Positions 27,951 through 36,966 of a DNA stretch of 64,000 nt are shown here, one piece after another. The notes below the pieces were generated by a model, which saw only the letters and a program-made list of their open reading frames with translations, was not told the origin of the DNA and made no database searches. The DNA comes from Brachybacterium sp. Z12 (GTDB lineage Bacteria > Actinomycetota > Actinomycetes > Actinomycetales > Dermabacteraceae). Each line of letters begins with the position of its first letter. Position 1 is the stretch's first letter. The position numbers were made by a program, and so were the translations under genes. The stretch lies in the NCBI RefSeq assembly GCF_014400405.1, contig NZ_CP060496.1:930001-994000 (forward strand). The letters run 5' to 3'.

Positions 27951-28874
27951 TCACTCGATGACGTCGAGGCTCGCGATGATGTCCTCGAGGTTCTGGGCGT
28001 GGTCAGGGTTGTCGGCGGCGACGTCGCTGGCCAGGCCGCTGGGCCCGTTCGGGGTCTCGACGACGATCGAGGTGACGACGGAGGCGCTCGAGGTCTCGAG
28101 CATGTCGGGGTCCTCGAAGTGGTACGTGGCCTGGACGATCCAGGCGGCAGTCCCGTCGACGCTCATGGCTTCCGAGCGATAATCGGTGACCTCGGGGTTC
28201 TCGCCGAAGTGGGAGAGGACCCCCGAGGTGGTCGCGTAGCACTGGAAGATCGCGACTGCGGAGGTCTCGAGCCCCGGATAACCACCCTCCTCCTCCGAGA
28301 AGTGGACCCGGCCGAGGTTGACCACGCTGTACCAGCTGTCCTCGACCAGGCGGGAATCCGCGCCGACGTCGGTGAGGTAGGGCAGCGAATGGGCGACCCA
28401 GCCGTCACCCCACCCGTCGGGGTTGGTGTACTCCAGGCCGCCGCCGCGCACCTTGCCCTGCGCCGAGGCCTGCGGAGCGGGCGTGCTCTGCGGCACGGTG
28501 CATTCGGTGGTGGGCGCCTGGGTGAAGATCGGCGGAGGCGGGGCGATGTCGGGATCCTCCGGGTCCGGCACGTACTCCGACTGCCCCTGGCCGGTGCGCT
28601 GACCGGTCTGATAGGCGGTGGGCCCCGTGTCGTCGAGGACGGAGCGGAAGACGGTCTGCGAGAGGACCAGCGCGATCACCGCGAGGATCACCACGGACGC
28701 GCCGATCACGGCCAGCAGCGTGGTGCGATTGCGATGCAATGCCCGATCGCTCGGCTGGCCGAGAGTCACCGGGCCCTGCGCGGTGTCGAAATCGGGGAGT
28801 CCGTCCGAGGAGCGGGACGAGAAATCGGGCAGGTCGGATCCCGACCGCGGCCCGTCGCCCGGTTCCTGAACCAT
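27951..28874 (-). CDS. Membrane-anchored extracellular protein of unknown function
   Basis: The 307-residue protein starts at ATG 28874 (MVQEPGDGPRSGSDLPDFSS). The N-terminal 55 residues are polar, then comes a TM helix (TLLAVIGASVVILAVIALVL), a Pro-rich linker (DPEDPDIAPPPPIFTQAP), and an extracytoplasmic domain with CTVPQSTPAP, RGGGLEYTNPDGWGDGWVAH, EDSWYSVVNLGRVHF and FQCYATTSGVLSHFG. Two Cys residues could form a disulfide. It lies 36 bases upstream of its paralogue on the same strand, so the two are probably one operon. Intact. I recognise no known domain. Confidence 0.65.
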   Translation of the reverse strand: MVQEPGDGPRSGSDLPDFSSRSSDGLPDFDTAQGPVTLGQPSDRALHRNRTTLLAVIGASVVILAVIALVLSQTVFRSVLDDTGPTAYQTGQRTGQGQSEYVPDPEDPDIAPPPPIFTQAPTTECTVPQSTPAPQASAQGKVRGGGLEYTNPDGWGDGWVAHSLPYLTDVGADSRLVEDSWYSVVNLGRVHFSEEEGGYPGLETSAVAIFQCYATTSGVLSHFGENPEVTDYRSEAMSVDGTAAWIVQATYHFEDPDMLETSSASVVTSIVVETPNGPSGLASDVAADNPDHAQNLEDIIASLDVIE

Positions 28875-29084
28875 CGCCACCTCCCCAGCACCGTGTTCCC
28901 GTTCCCCGCGGGAGCCTCCGGTGCTCCCACCCCGGGTGATTCTCGCACGCGCAACGTCGCGTGCCTGGGTACAGGATAGAGATGCCAGGCGTGATTGGTA
29001 CTCTCCGCTCACGGAACCGGCTCGAAGTCTGCGCCGGCCGCCCGCGCCCCACCGGAGCCGGGATCCCCGAGAGATGGAGACCGC

Positions 29085-29959
29085 ATGCGCCCGCCCCTCG
29101 TCCTGACCATCGCCGCCTCGGAGACCGACGGAGCCGCGGGCCTCCAGGCGGACCTCAAGACGTTCACGGCGCTGGGCGTCTACGGGGCGAGCGCCGTCAG
29201 CATGGTCACCGTCGTCAGCGCCGCGGGCGTGGAGAGCACGCATCCGCTGCCGGGGACCTCGTGCGGCGCCAGATCGATGCGGTCGCGGGCGATCTCCGGC
29301 TCGACGCCACCAAGATCGGGGCCCTGGGCAGCGCGGCGGCGGTATCCGCGGTCGCGGGAGCGGTCCGCGCGCACCGCAAGCGGCTGGGGCCGATCGTGCT
29401 GGACCCGGTGATGGTCAGCGCGGATGGCTCGCCGCTGATGACCGCTGAAGGCGCGGCAGCGCTCGGCGCGGAGCTGCTGCCGCTGGTCGACGTGCTCACT
29501 CCGAACATGGCCGAGGCGGCGCAGCTGCTGGGCCGCCCGCTCGCGACATCGATCGACGAGATCCGTGAGCAGGCGCTCGCACTGCAGGCGAAGGGGCCTC
29601 GCTCGGTGCTGATCACCGGCGGCCGGCTCGAGGGCGAGGACGTCGTGGACGTGCTGGTCCATGAGGGCGGCACCGACCTGCTGCGGGCTCGGCGGGTGCC
29701 GGACCGGCGGGTGCGCGGCGCCGGTACGACCCTGTCAGCCGCGATCGCGGCCCAGCTCGCCCGCATCGCGGAGTTCGACCGCGCCGGGGAGCTGGGCGAG
29801 ATCGGGGAGGCCGGCACTGACGACGACATGGTCACGATCGTCGCCTCGGCCCGTGAGTTCGTCGCGAGCGCGACCGAGAACGCCCAGGAATGGCGGATCT
29901 CGCAGCACGAAGGCGGTTTCGGCCCGGTGAATCACCTGATCACGCTCGACAAGGACTGA
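29085..29959 (+). CDS. thiD: Hydroxymethylpyrimidine/phosphomethylpyrimidine kinase (one frameshift)
   Basis: This is a thiamin-pathway ribokinase-fold enzyme that phosphorylates HMP and HMP-P. ATG 29085 begins MRPPLVLTIAASETDGAAGL; the SDSS-type substrate motif is here SETDGAAGLQADLKTF. The frame breaks at about 29253, where GGGG should be GGGGG, then continues GDLVRRQIDAVAGDL, IVLDPVMVSADGSPLM and DVLTPNMAEAAQLLG. The C-terminal anion hole usually reads GTGCTLS; here it is GAGTTLSAAIAAQLA. A C-terminal extension of about 50 residues (ending HLITLDKD) is longer than in short ThiD proteins. The joined length is about 291 residues. No other thi gene is nearby. Confidence 0.85.
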
Positions 29960-29986
29960 GCGTCAGACCCCTGCCAAGGTGTCGCC

Positions 29987-31195
29987 CTAGGCGTCAAGCA
30001 GCCCCAGCTGCTCCTTGAGTGCGAGCATCCGCCCGGCGGATTCCCGCACCCGTTGCTCCTGCTCGCTGTTCTGCGCGGCCCATTCCTCGATCGCATCGAC
30101 CAGTTCCCCGGTGAGCGAGGGATCGGCGGTCAGCACCACGTCCCCTCCCGCCTCGAGCAGGCGTGTCGCACGCTCGGGGACCGGCACGTCCGCGACGGCC
30201 TTCGCAGCGCCGATGTCATCGGTGACCACGAGACCGTCGAATCCGAGGCTGCCGCGCAGCAGGTCTTCGATGGCCGCGGAGGAGAACATCGCAGGGACAT
30301 CCGGCTCGAGCTGCGGATAGATCGCCGAGGACATCATCACCAGCGGTGCCCCCGCCTCGATCCCGGCGCGGAAGGATCCGAGGAACGGATCCTCCGGGCC
30401 GGTGATCTCATCCTCGATGCCCTGGGCGGAGAAGTCGGTGTTCTGCTCGACCCTCCCCAGTCCCGGGAAGTGCTTCAGGGTCGCGCCGATGCCCTGCTCG
30501 GCGAGCGCCCGGGTCGCTGCGGCGACGCACTCGCCCACCGCTGCGGGCTCGGTCCCGAAACCGCGGTCGAGCGTCCCGACCGGTTCGTTGGCATTGCCCA
30601 GCTCGGGATCGACCACGTCCGCGACCGGCGAGAGGGCGACGTGGATGCCGCGCGCGGCGAGATCCTCGCCGATGCTCGTGTACGCCCCGCCGACGGCCTC
30701 GGGCCCCTGCGCGCCGAGCTCCTCGGCCGACGGGGTGTTCCGGGCGGCGTCCCCGCGCAGCATCCTCACCTGCCCGCCTTCCTGGTCGACCGCGACCAGC
30801 GCGGGAAGGTCGGAGCGGGAGAGGTCACGGGCCGCGGCGACCGTGCGCTCGACCTCCTCGGCGCTCTCCCAGACCTGGAGCAGGAAGATCCCGCCGGCGT
30901 GGTGCTCGGTGAGGACCGGCTCCGGGATCTCGGAGCCGGCGGGGATCCCCACCAGCACCAGCTGCCCGGCGAGCTCGCGGGGCGACAGGGTCTCCAGCAG
31001 CAGCTCTGCAGCGGTGGGAGGCTCGGTGGTGGGAGCCGGTGTCGTGCTGGGCTGCTGCGATGGCGGACCCTCGGCGCCGCCTCCGTCGCTGGAGCCGTCG
31101 TGCCCGTCGGTTCCCGGGTCCGGGGCGGGTCCCTCGGCAGTGCAGGCGGCGAGGGCCGCCGCGGGGGCGAGGGCCAAGAGATGACGACGACGCAT
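29987..31195 (-). CDS. NagZ-like glycoside hydrolase family 3 lipoprotein
   Basis: This 402-residue predicted lipoprotein has signal MRRRHLLALAPAAALAACTA with lipobox LAAC, then a Ser/Pro/Thr/Gly-rich spacer to about residue 60. The GH3 barrel follows, with LVLVGIPAGSEIP, VAVDQEGGQVRML, GIHVALSPVADVVD, ATLKHFPGLGR and the nucleophile region LVVTDDIGAAKA. It probably trims N-acetylglucosamine from cell-wall fragments, like NagZ or LpqI. The acid/base loop, usually KHFPGHG followed by a DSH-type tripeptide, reads KHFPGLGRVEQNTDF, so the usual His is absent. Intact; convergent with thiD. Confidence 0.85.
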   Translation of the reverse strand: MRRRHLLALAPAAALAACTAEGPAPDPGTDGHDGSSDGGGAEGPPSQQPSTTPAPTTEPPTAAELLLETLSPRELAGQLVLVGIPAGSEIPEPVLTEHHAGGIFLLQVWESAEEVERTVAAARDLSRSDLPALVAVDQEGGQVRMLRGDAARNTPSAEELGAQGPEAVGGAYTSIGEDLAARGIHVALSPVADVVDPELGNANEPVGTLDRGFGTEPAAVGECVAAATRALAEQGIGATLKHFPGLGRVEQNTDFSAQGIEDEITGPEDPFLGSFRAGIEAGAPLVMMSSAIYPQLEPDVPAMFSSAAIEDLLRGSLGFDGLVVTDDIGAAKAVADVPVPERATRLLEAGGDVVLTADPSLTGELVDAIEEWAAQNSEQEQRVRESAGRMLALKEQLGLLDA

Positions 31196-31272
31196 GGCGT
31201 CAGTGTTCCATGAGGGGCATCGATGCCAGCGGGACGTGAGCGGAGCCACCTGTGCCCCCGTAAGGTGGCCCC

Positions 31273-31839
31273 ATGAGCACCGAGACCCCGCCGCAGGAGC
31301 ATCCCCATGCCCCGCGGATCGAGTCCGGCACCGGGACGTCGCTGGCGGCCTGGGTGCACCGGATCGACGACGCCGGAGGCCGCGAACTCGACCACACCGC
31401 GATTGCCCGCCTGCTGCCGCAGCGGTGGGAGATCAGCGAGTGGTGGGCGCAGGGCGTGACCATCGCCTACGAGCAGCTCATCGGCCGTCGTGTGGTGGGC
31501 CAGAGCTGCGCGGGCGATTTCGCCGCGTCCGCCTCCCGCACCCTTCCCGGCGATCCCGATGCCGTGCGCTCGCAGTGGGATGCCTTCATGTCGGCTGCGC
31601 GTCGCGAGGAGCTCGGGCTCGAGCAACCCAGCCTCAGCGATACCCCGAAGTGGCGCTACTGGCGCGCTGCCGTGAGCGACGGAAGCCGGCTCTCCGTGAA
31701 CATCACCGCCAAGGACGAGGAGCGCAGCACCCTCGGCATCGAGCACAAGGGCCTCGAGACCGCCGATGCCCGGGAGGTCTGGAAGACCGCCTGGAAGACC
31801 ACACTCACCGACTTCACCACGTTCACCGATGTCAACTGA
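31273..31839 (+). CDS. Uncharacterised 188-residue protein
   Basis: ATG 31273 gives MSTETPPQEHPHAPRIESGT, followed by a His/Trp-containing region (RWEISEWWAQGVTIAYEQLI, then GRRVVGQSCAGDFAASASRT) and a second half with KWRYWRAAVSDGSRLSVNIT and WKTAWKTTLTDFTTF. The second half has the look of an AHSA1/SRPBCC-like strand pattern; the first half resembles uncharacterised proteins sharing a WWAQ...YEQ motif. There is no signal peptide or TM segment. It is followed after 54 bases by the prolyl oligopeptidase gene on the same strand. Intact. I assign no function. Confidence 0.55.
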   Translation: MSTETPPQEHPHAPRIESGTGTSLAAWVHRIDDAGGRELDHTAIARLLPQRWEISEWWAQGVTIAYEQLIGRRVVGQSCAGDFAASASRTLPGDPDAVRSQWDAFMSAARREELGLEQPSLSDTPKWRYWRAAVSDGSRLSVNITAKDEERSTLGIEHKGLETADAREVWKTAWKTTLTDFTTFTDVN

Positions 31840-31893
31840 CGTCACCGACGTCACCAACGTCACTGACCCCGCCGACCTCGACCAGGAGACCCG

Positions 31894-34036
31894 ATGACGA
31901 CCCCCGCCACGCAGCTTCCCGCTCCCGACGGCAGCACCGACCCCCACCAGTGGCTCGAAGAGGTCACCGGCGAGGACGCCCTGGCCTGGGTGCGCGAGCG
32001 CAACGCCGCGGCGGAGGCGGAGCTGGACGAGGCGCGCGATCCCCGTGCGCGAGCGGGTGCACCGCTGGCGGCGACGCTGCAGCACGACATCCGCGAGATC
32101 CTCGACGCCAAGGACCGCATACCCGGCGTGGTCAAGCGCGGCGACTTCCTCTACAACTTCTGGACAGACGCGGAGCACGAGCGCGGGCTCTGGCGCCGCA
32201 CCACCTTGGACTCCTATCGCAGCGAGGATCCCGAGTGGGAGATCCTGCTGGACATCGATGCGCTCAACGAGGCCGAGGGCGAGGACTGGGTGTGGCACGG
32301 AGCCCGCCTGCTGCGCCCGCAGGAGGGTGAGCCCTACCGCCACGCCCTGATCGACCTCTCCCACGGCGGCTCGGACGCCGACGTCACCCGCGAGTTCGAT
32401 CTGGAGACCCTCTCCTTCGTGCCCCCGGCCGACGGCGGGTTCGAGCGCCCGGAGGCCAAGGGCTCCCTGAGCTGGATCGACGCCGACACCGTCTGGGCCA
32501 CCACCGATTTCGGCGAGGGCACCATGACCAGCTCCGGCTACGCCCGGCAGGCCCGGATCTGGCGGCGGGGCACCGAGCTGGCGCAGGCCGAGTTGGTGCA
32601 CGAGGTCGCCGCCTCGGACATGGCCGTGTTCGCCGGCCACGACTCGACCCCGGGTGGGAGCGGGACTGGGTGATCGAGGCGCACGCCTTCTACGACAACA
32701 CGATCCATGTAGTCGACCGCTCGCAGCAGCCACCGGCGCTGACCGCGGTCGAGGTTCCCGCGGACCTCGAGGCCAACGCGCACCGGGATCTGGGCATCTT
32801 CAGCCCCCGCAGCGACTGGGAGGTCGCGGAGGTGACCTACCCTGCCGGCTCCCTGGTGGTCGGGGACTTCGCCCGCTTCCAGGAGGGTGAGCCCGAGCTG
32901 CACATGCTGTTCGAGCCCACGGAGACCACCTCGCTCGCGGACATGACGATCACCCGCACCGCCGTGGTGCTCTCGATCCTCGAGGACGTCGTCCACCGGC
33001 TCGAGGTCCACACCCGCGACGAGCACGGACACTGGGAGCGCCGGGACCTCTACCCGGAGCTGCGCGGAGCGATCGGGGTCTCCGCCGTCGACGCCGACGA
33101 GAGCGACGAGGTGTGGGTGAGCGTCACCGACTTCATCGAGCCGACCCGGTTGCTCCTGGGTGACCTCTCCGAGGTCGCCGGCGGGGAGAGGCGGGCGAAC
33201 TCGAACTGATCAAGTCCGCGCCGGCACGCTTCGACGCGGAGGGCCTCGACGTCAGCCAGCACTTCGCGACCAGCGACGACGGCACCCGCATCCCCTACTT
33301 CGAGATTTCCCGCCTGGACGCGCAGAGCGGCGAGGGCCCGCGGCCCACGCTGCTGTACGGGTACGGCGGCTTCGAGATCTCCCTGACCCCCTCCTATCTC
33401 GGTGGGATCGGGAAGGCGTGGCTCGAGCGCGGCGGCACCTACGTGCTGGCCAACATCCGCGGCGGCGGGGAGTACGGCCCGCGCTGGCATCAGGCCGCCC
33501 TCAAGGAGAACCGCCACCGCGCCTACGAGGACTTCGCCTCGGTCGCGAAGGACCTCGTGGAGCGCGGGGTCACCGACCGCGACCACCTCGCGGTGCGGGG
33601 CGGCTCCAACGGCGGGCTCCTCACCGGCAACATGGTCACCCAGTACCCCGAGCTGTTCGGCGCGGTCATCATCCAGGTCCCGCTGCTGGACATGAAGCGG
33701 TACAGCCACCTGCTGGCCGGTCACTCTTGGATGGCGGAGTATGGGGACCCGGACACCGAGGACTGGGAGTTCGTGCGCACCTTCAGCCCGTACCACCTGC
33801 TTCGGGAGGGTGTGCAGTACCCGCCCACCTTCGTGCTCACCTCCACCCGGGACGACCGGGTCCACCCCGGGCATGCACGGAAGTTCACCGCCGCGATGGA
33901 GTCGCTGGGCGCCGATGTGCGGTACTGGGAGAACATCGAGGGCGGCCACGGCGGCGCGGCCAACAACGAGCAGGCGGCGCGGATGAACGCACTGCTGTAC
34001 ACCTTCCTGTGGAACACGATCGGGAAGGACTCGTGA
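31894..34036 (+). CDS. Prolyl oligopeptidase family serine peptidase, S9A (two frameshifts)
   Basis: This is a cytoplasmic peptidase that cleaves short proline-containing peptides. The N-terminus DPHQWLEEVTGEDALAWVRE is the family start, a beta-propeller follows, and the alpha/beta-hydrolase domain carries the catalytic triad: Ser in RGGSNGGLLTGNM, Asp in TSTRDDRVHPGHA and His in EGGHGGAANN. TLLYGYGGFEISLTP is the oxyanion-side motif. Frame breaks lie near 32653 (one G missing in CCGGG) and near 33185. The joined length is about 714 residues, normal for S9A. The stop overlaps the GTG of the DinB gene. Confidence 0.92.
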
Positions 34037-34674
34037 ACGTGCCGGAACCGGGCCCCGCGGGGTCGGGAGGGGGCGAGGAGGTCGAAGGGCTGGACGCCCT
34101 GGTCGACCGCCTCGCCGCGGAGCAGCAGGACCTCATCGCCGCGGCGGAGGAGCAGCCTGCCGCTGATCCTGGCGCGCAGCGGCCCGCACCGGAGCTGCTG
34201 GCCGGAGAACGGGAGACCCTCGAGGGGTTCCTGGACTTCCTGCGTGCCACCGTGCTGTGGAAGACCGACGGGCTGAGCGATGAGCAGGCCTCCCGGCGGC
34301 TGGTGGGCTCCGGCACCACCGTGACCGGGATGCTCCGCCATCTGGCGGACATCGAGCGCTACTGGTTCCGTGAGGTCCTGAGCGGGGCGCCGATCGAGGA
34401 CGTCCGCTACCGCTGGTCAGACGGGCACGACACCTCGGCGGAGTGGGATCTGCCGGTGGCAGCCGCGCTCGCCGAGGCGAGGGACGACTATCGCAGCGCC
34501 ACCGAGCAGTCCCGCGCCCAGCTCGGCGGGCGAGAGCCCGGCGAGGAGGTGCGCGGGGGCGGCGAGGCGCGCACCGTGCGCTGGATCCTGACCCACATGA
34601 TCGAGGAGACCGCCCGCCACGCAGGGCACCTCGACATCCTGGCCGAGCTCCTGGACGGCCGGACCGGAGAGTGA
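34033..34674 (+). CDS. DinB-like (DUF664, mycothiol-type) protein
   Basis: This 213-residue protein starts at GTG 34033, overlapping the peptidase stop (GTGA). A Glu/Ala-rich N-terminal tail of about 60 residues precedes the four-helix DinB core: TLEGFLDFLRATVLWKTDGL, TVTGMLRHLADIERYWFREV and ILTHMIEETARHAGHLDILA. The His residues in MLRHLADIE and the ARHAGHLD pair are the metal ligands expected for the fold. Family members are thiol-dependent transferases or of unknown role. Intact. Confidence 0.85.
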   Translation: MNVPEPGPAGSGGGEEVEGLDALVDRLAAEQQDLIAAAEEQPAADPGAQRPAPELLAGERETLEGFLDFLRATVLWKTDGLSDEQASRRLVGSGTTVTGMLRHLADIERYWFREVLSGAPIEDVRYRWSDGHDTSAEWDLPVAAALAEARDDYRSATEQSRAQLGGREPGEEVRGGGEARTVRWILTHMIEETARHAGHLDILAELLDGRTGE

Positions 34675-34685
34675 GGACAGTCCCG

Positions 34686-36186
34686 ATGATCAGCACCCGC
34701 CCCCGCGGCCGTGCCTCAGAGTTCTTCGACCGCTCCGCGCAGGACGATCTGCTGCAGCTGCGCAACGACCTGATGACCGTCTACCGCGAGTTCTCCGCTG
34801 AGGATCCGCGGCTGTTCCCCCTGCGCTACGCGCGCACCGTCCCACGCCGTGCCCGCACCACCCGGTCCTCGCCCCGTCCCGACGCCGAGGGCTCCCGCCA
34901 CGCAGCGGTGCCTCCGCCCCCGGATACCGCTGAGCCGCAGGTGCCGGTGCTGCTGATCCCCGACGGCCCTGCGCGGGCCTCGGTGCTGCCCTACGACGTG
35001 CTGCGACGCAGCATGGCGGGCCGCGGTTTGGACGTGCTGATGATGGAGCACCGCGGGGTGGGGCTGTCGCGGCTGGACGCCGAGGGCGAGGACCTCCCGC
35101 TCTCCGCGATGTCGCTGCGCGAGGTGATCGGTGACCTGGTGGCCGTGCTCGACCATGCCAGGGTCGAGCGGGCGGCGGTGGTGGGCAGCGGCTACGGCGC
35201 CTATCTCGCTCAGGCCCTCGCGGTCCTCCACCCCGAGCGGGTGCATTCGCTCGTGCTGGACTCCCCGCTCACCTCGGCCAGGGACGAGGCGATCGCGCAG
35301 GAGGCGCTGCGGGGTCTGTACTGGGAGGGGACGGACCCGGCCACCGCCACCACCGCCCGGACCCTGCGCCGGCTGGCAAGGGAGGGCACGGTCGACGCTC
35401 CCGGGCCGGGCCCGTGGTGCTGGCAGTCCACGAGCACGGCGGATCGGAGGCGGTGCGCGACCTCGTCGACCTGCTGGCCGTGGGGCGTGGGAATCTGACC
35501 TGGACCAGCGTGCGCCAGGTGCTGAACCAGGCATGGCTGCAGTCCACCCCGTACGTGCTCGAGCACGATCTGACCGCCCGGATCCTGCACACCGAGCTCG
35601 GTGGCGGCCACCACGCCGATGGCGGGCCGCTGGACCCCCTGCTGCTGGAGGCCGGGCAGGCCCGGGCGGTCCCGCCCTTCACGGGGAGCAGCTGGATCTG
35701 CACGAGCTGGCCCCTGCGATCACCGCGCCGACGCTGGTGCTCACCGGTTCCCAGGACCTGGTCTCGCCGCCCCGCATCGCCCGGGCGCTGGCAGAGCGCA
35801 TCCCCGAGGCACAGCTGCTCGAGATCCCCGGAGCCCGGCATTCGATCCTCGACACGCGAAGCCGGATCCTGCAGGTCGCCGCACGCTGGAGCGCCTGTGG
35901 GGCCGCACACCAGCTGCCGGAGCGCGCCGCCGAGCTGGCGGCCCTCCCCGTCTCCGCGACGGATCTGGCGCTCTCCCGAGGGCTGCAGATCGCGCTCGCC
36001 GCGGAACGCTATTCCCCGTGGCGGCTGCGCCTGGAGTCGGCGCGGGCCGAGCGTGCGCGGCTCCAGCGCGAGCGGGCCCGGTCCGATCCGCGCCCGCATC
36101 GCGGACGGCTCCCCCGAGCGAACGCGCCGACCCGGTGTGAGCTCCGCCCCTCGCGCTCGCCGGGCCGCTGCGCGCCGTTATCCTGA
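34686..36186 (+). CDS. Alpha/beta-hydrolase (proline iminopeptidase-like), at least two frameshifts
   Basis: ATG 34686 begins MISTRPRGRASEFFDRSAQD. The hydrolase core shows VPVLLIPDGPARASVLPYDV, MMEHRGVGLSRLD, and a nucleophile elbow VVGSGYGAYLAQALA with Ser in GSGYG. The Asp/His region PTLVLTGSQDLVSPPRIA and IPGARHSILDTR is in a later frame. Breaks lie near 35411 and 35685. Other members of the family are aminopeptidases or lipases; the substrate is not clear. The true end is uncertain: another frame near 36090 would stop at 36140. It is probably in one operon with the DinB gene (11-base gap). Confidence 0.7.
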
Positions 36187-36222
36187 CCCGTGACGACAAC
36201 GCCACGGGGCAGGGGAGCAGCA

Positions 36223-36966
36223 ATGCGGTCAGGGTCGAACCGACGGCGCGCCACCGGCATCCGCAGCACCGGAGCCACCCCGGCCCGCCAGGGACTGCTG
36301 CGGGGCCTGGCCGTCGCCAGCATCGTCGGCGTCGGAGCGGTGACCGGTCTCGGCGCGGCGGGCATGGGACCGCTCGCCGCCCTCGCGGGAGACGCCAGCA
36401 CCGGCCCCGCCGAGCAGCCCGCTGAGCCGGAGCTCGCGTCCCCCGCCCCCTCGGACGGCGGCGGCGCCCAGACGCCCACCGAATCGCCGAGCACTCCGAC
36501 CCCGGCAGAGACCACCCCGGAAGAAACGCCGACGGAGACCGAGACCAGCCCGGCCGAGGACGCCGAGGGTACAGAGCCGCCCGCCACCGACCCCGCTGAA
36601 GCCGACGCGGACCGCGGTGGCACCAGCGGCGGGCAGGGCGGCTCCTCCGATAGCGAGCCCCGCGGTGGCGACAGCGGCCCCCGCGACGGCCAGGCCCCGG
36701 CGCCTGCCCCGGCTCCTGCGCCCTCGACCCCGGAGGAGACCGGCTCCACGTCGCCGCGCCCCGATCCGTCGACGGATCCCGGGTCGGAGCCGACGGACCC
36801 GGAGACGACGTCGCCGCAGCCGACGGACCCGGAGACGTCGGATCCGGAGACCCCCGAGCCGCCCGAGGGCGACTCACCGCCCCCGACCGACACCGACACA
36901 GACTCCGGACAGCAGAGCTCCGGCCAGCAGGGCCAGGATCGAGGGATGGACCAGCAGGACGGTTAG
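36223..36966 (+). CDS. Exported or membrane-anchored Thr/Pro/Glu-rich low-complexity protein
   Basis: This 247-residue protein starts at ATG 36223 (AGGGGAG upstream); GTG 36190 is an in-frame alternative. A basic N-terminus (RSGSNRRRATGIRS) precedes one hydrophobic segment (LAVASIVGVGAVTGLGAAG). The remaining 190 residues are acidic and rich in Thr, Pro, Glu, Ser and Gly, including APAPAPAPAP and recurring TDPET / SDPET units (about residues 185-225). This looks like a wall-spanning stalk or a natively unfolded secreted protein. Its TAG stop overlaps the TAA stop of the convergent DUF2079 gene by three bases. Confidence 0.6.
   Translation: MRSGSNRRRATGIRSTGATPARQGLLRGLAVASIVGVGAVTGLGAAGMGPLAALAGDASTGPAEQPAEPELASPAPSDGGGAQTPTESPSTPTPAETTPEETPTETETSPAEDAEGTEPPATDPAEADADRGGTSGGQGGSSDSEPRGGDSGPRDGQAPAPAPAPAPSTPEETGSTSPRPDPSTDPGSEPTDPETTSPQPTDPETSDPETPEPPEGDSPPPTDTDTDSGQQSSGQQGQDRGMDQQDG

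Noticed and set aside
36700..36900. Possible DNA minisatellite
   Set aside because: The repeats are short and irregular at DNA level and are explained by the TDPET/AP-rich protein sequence.
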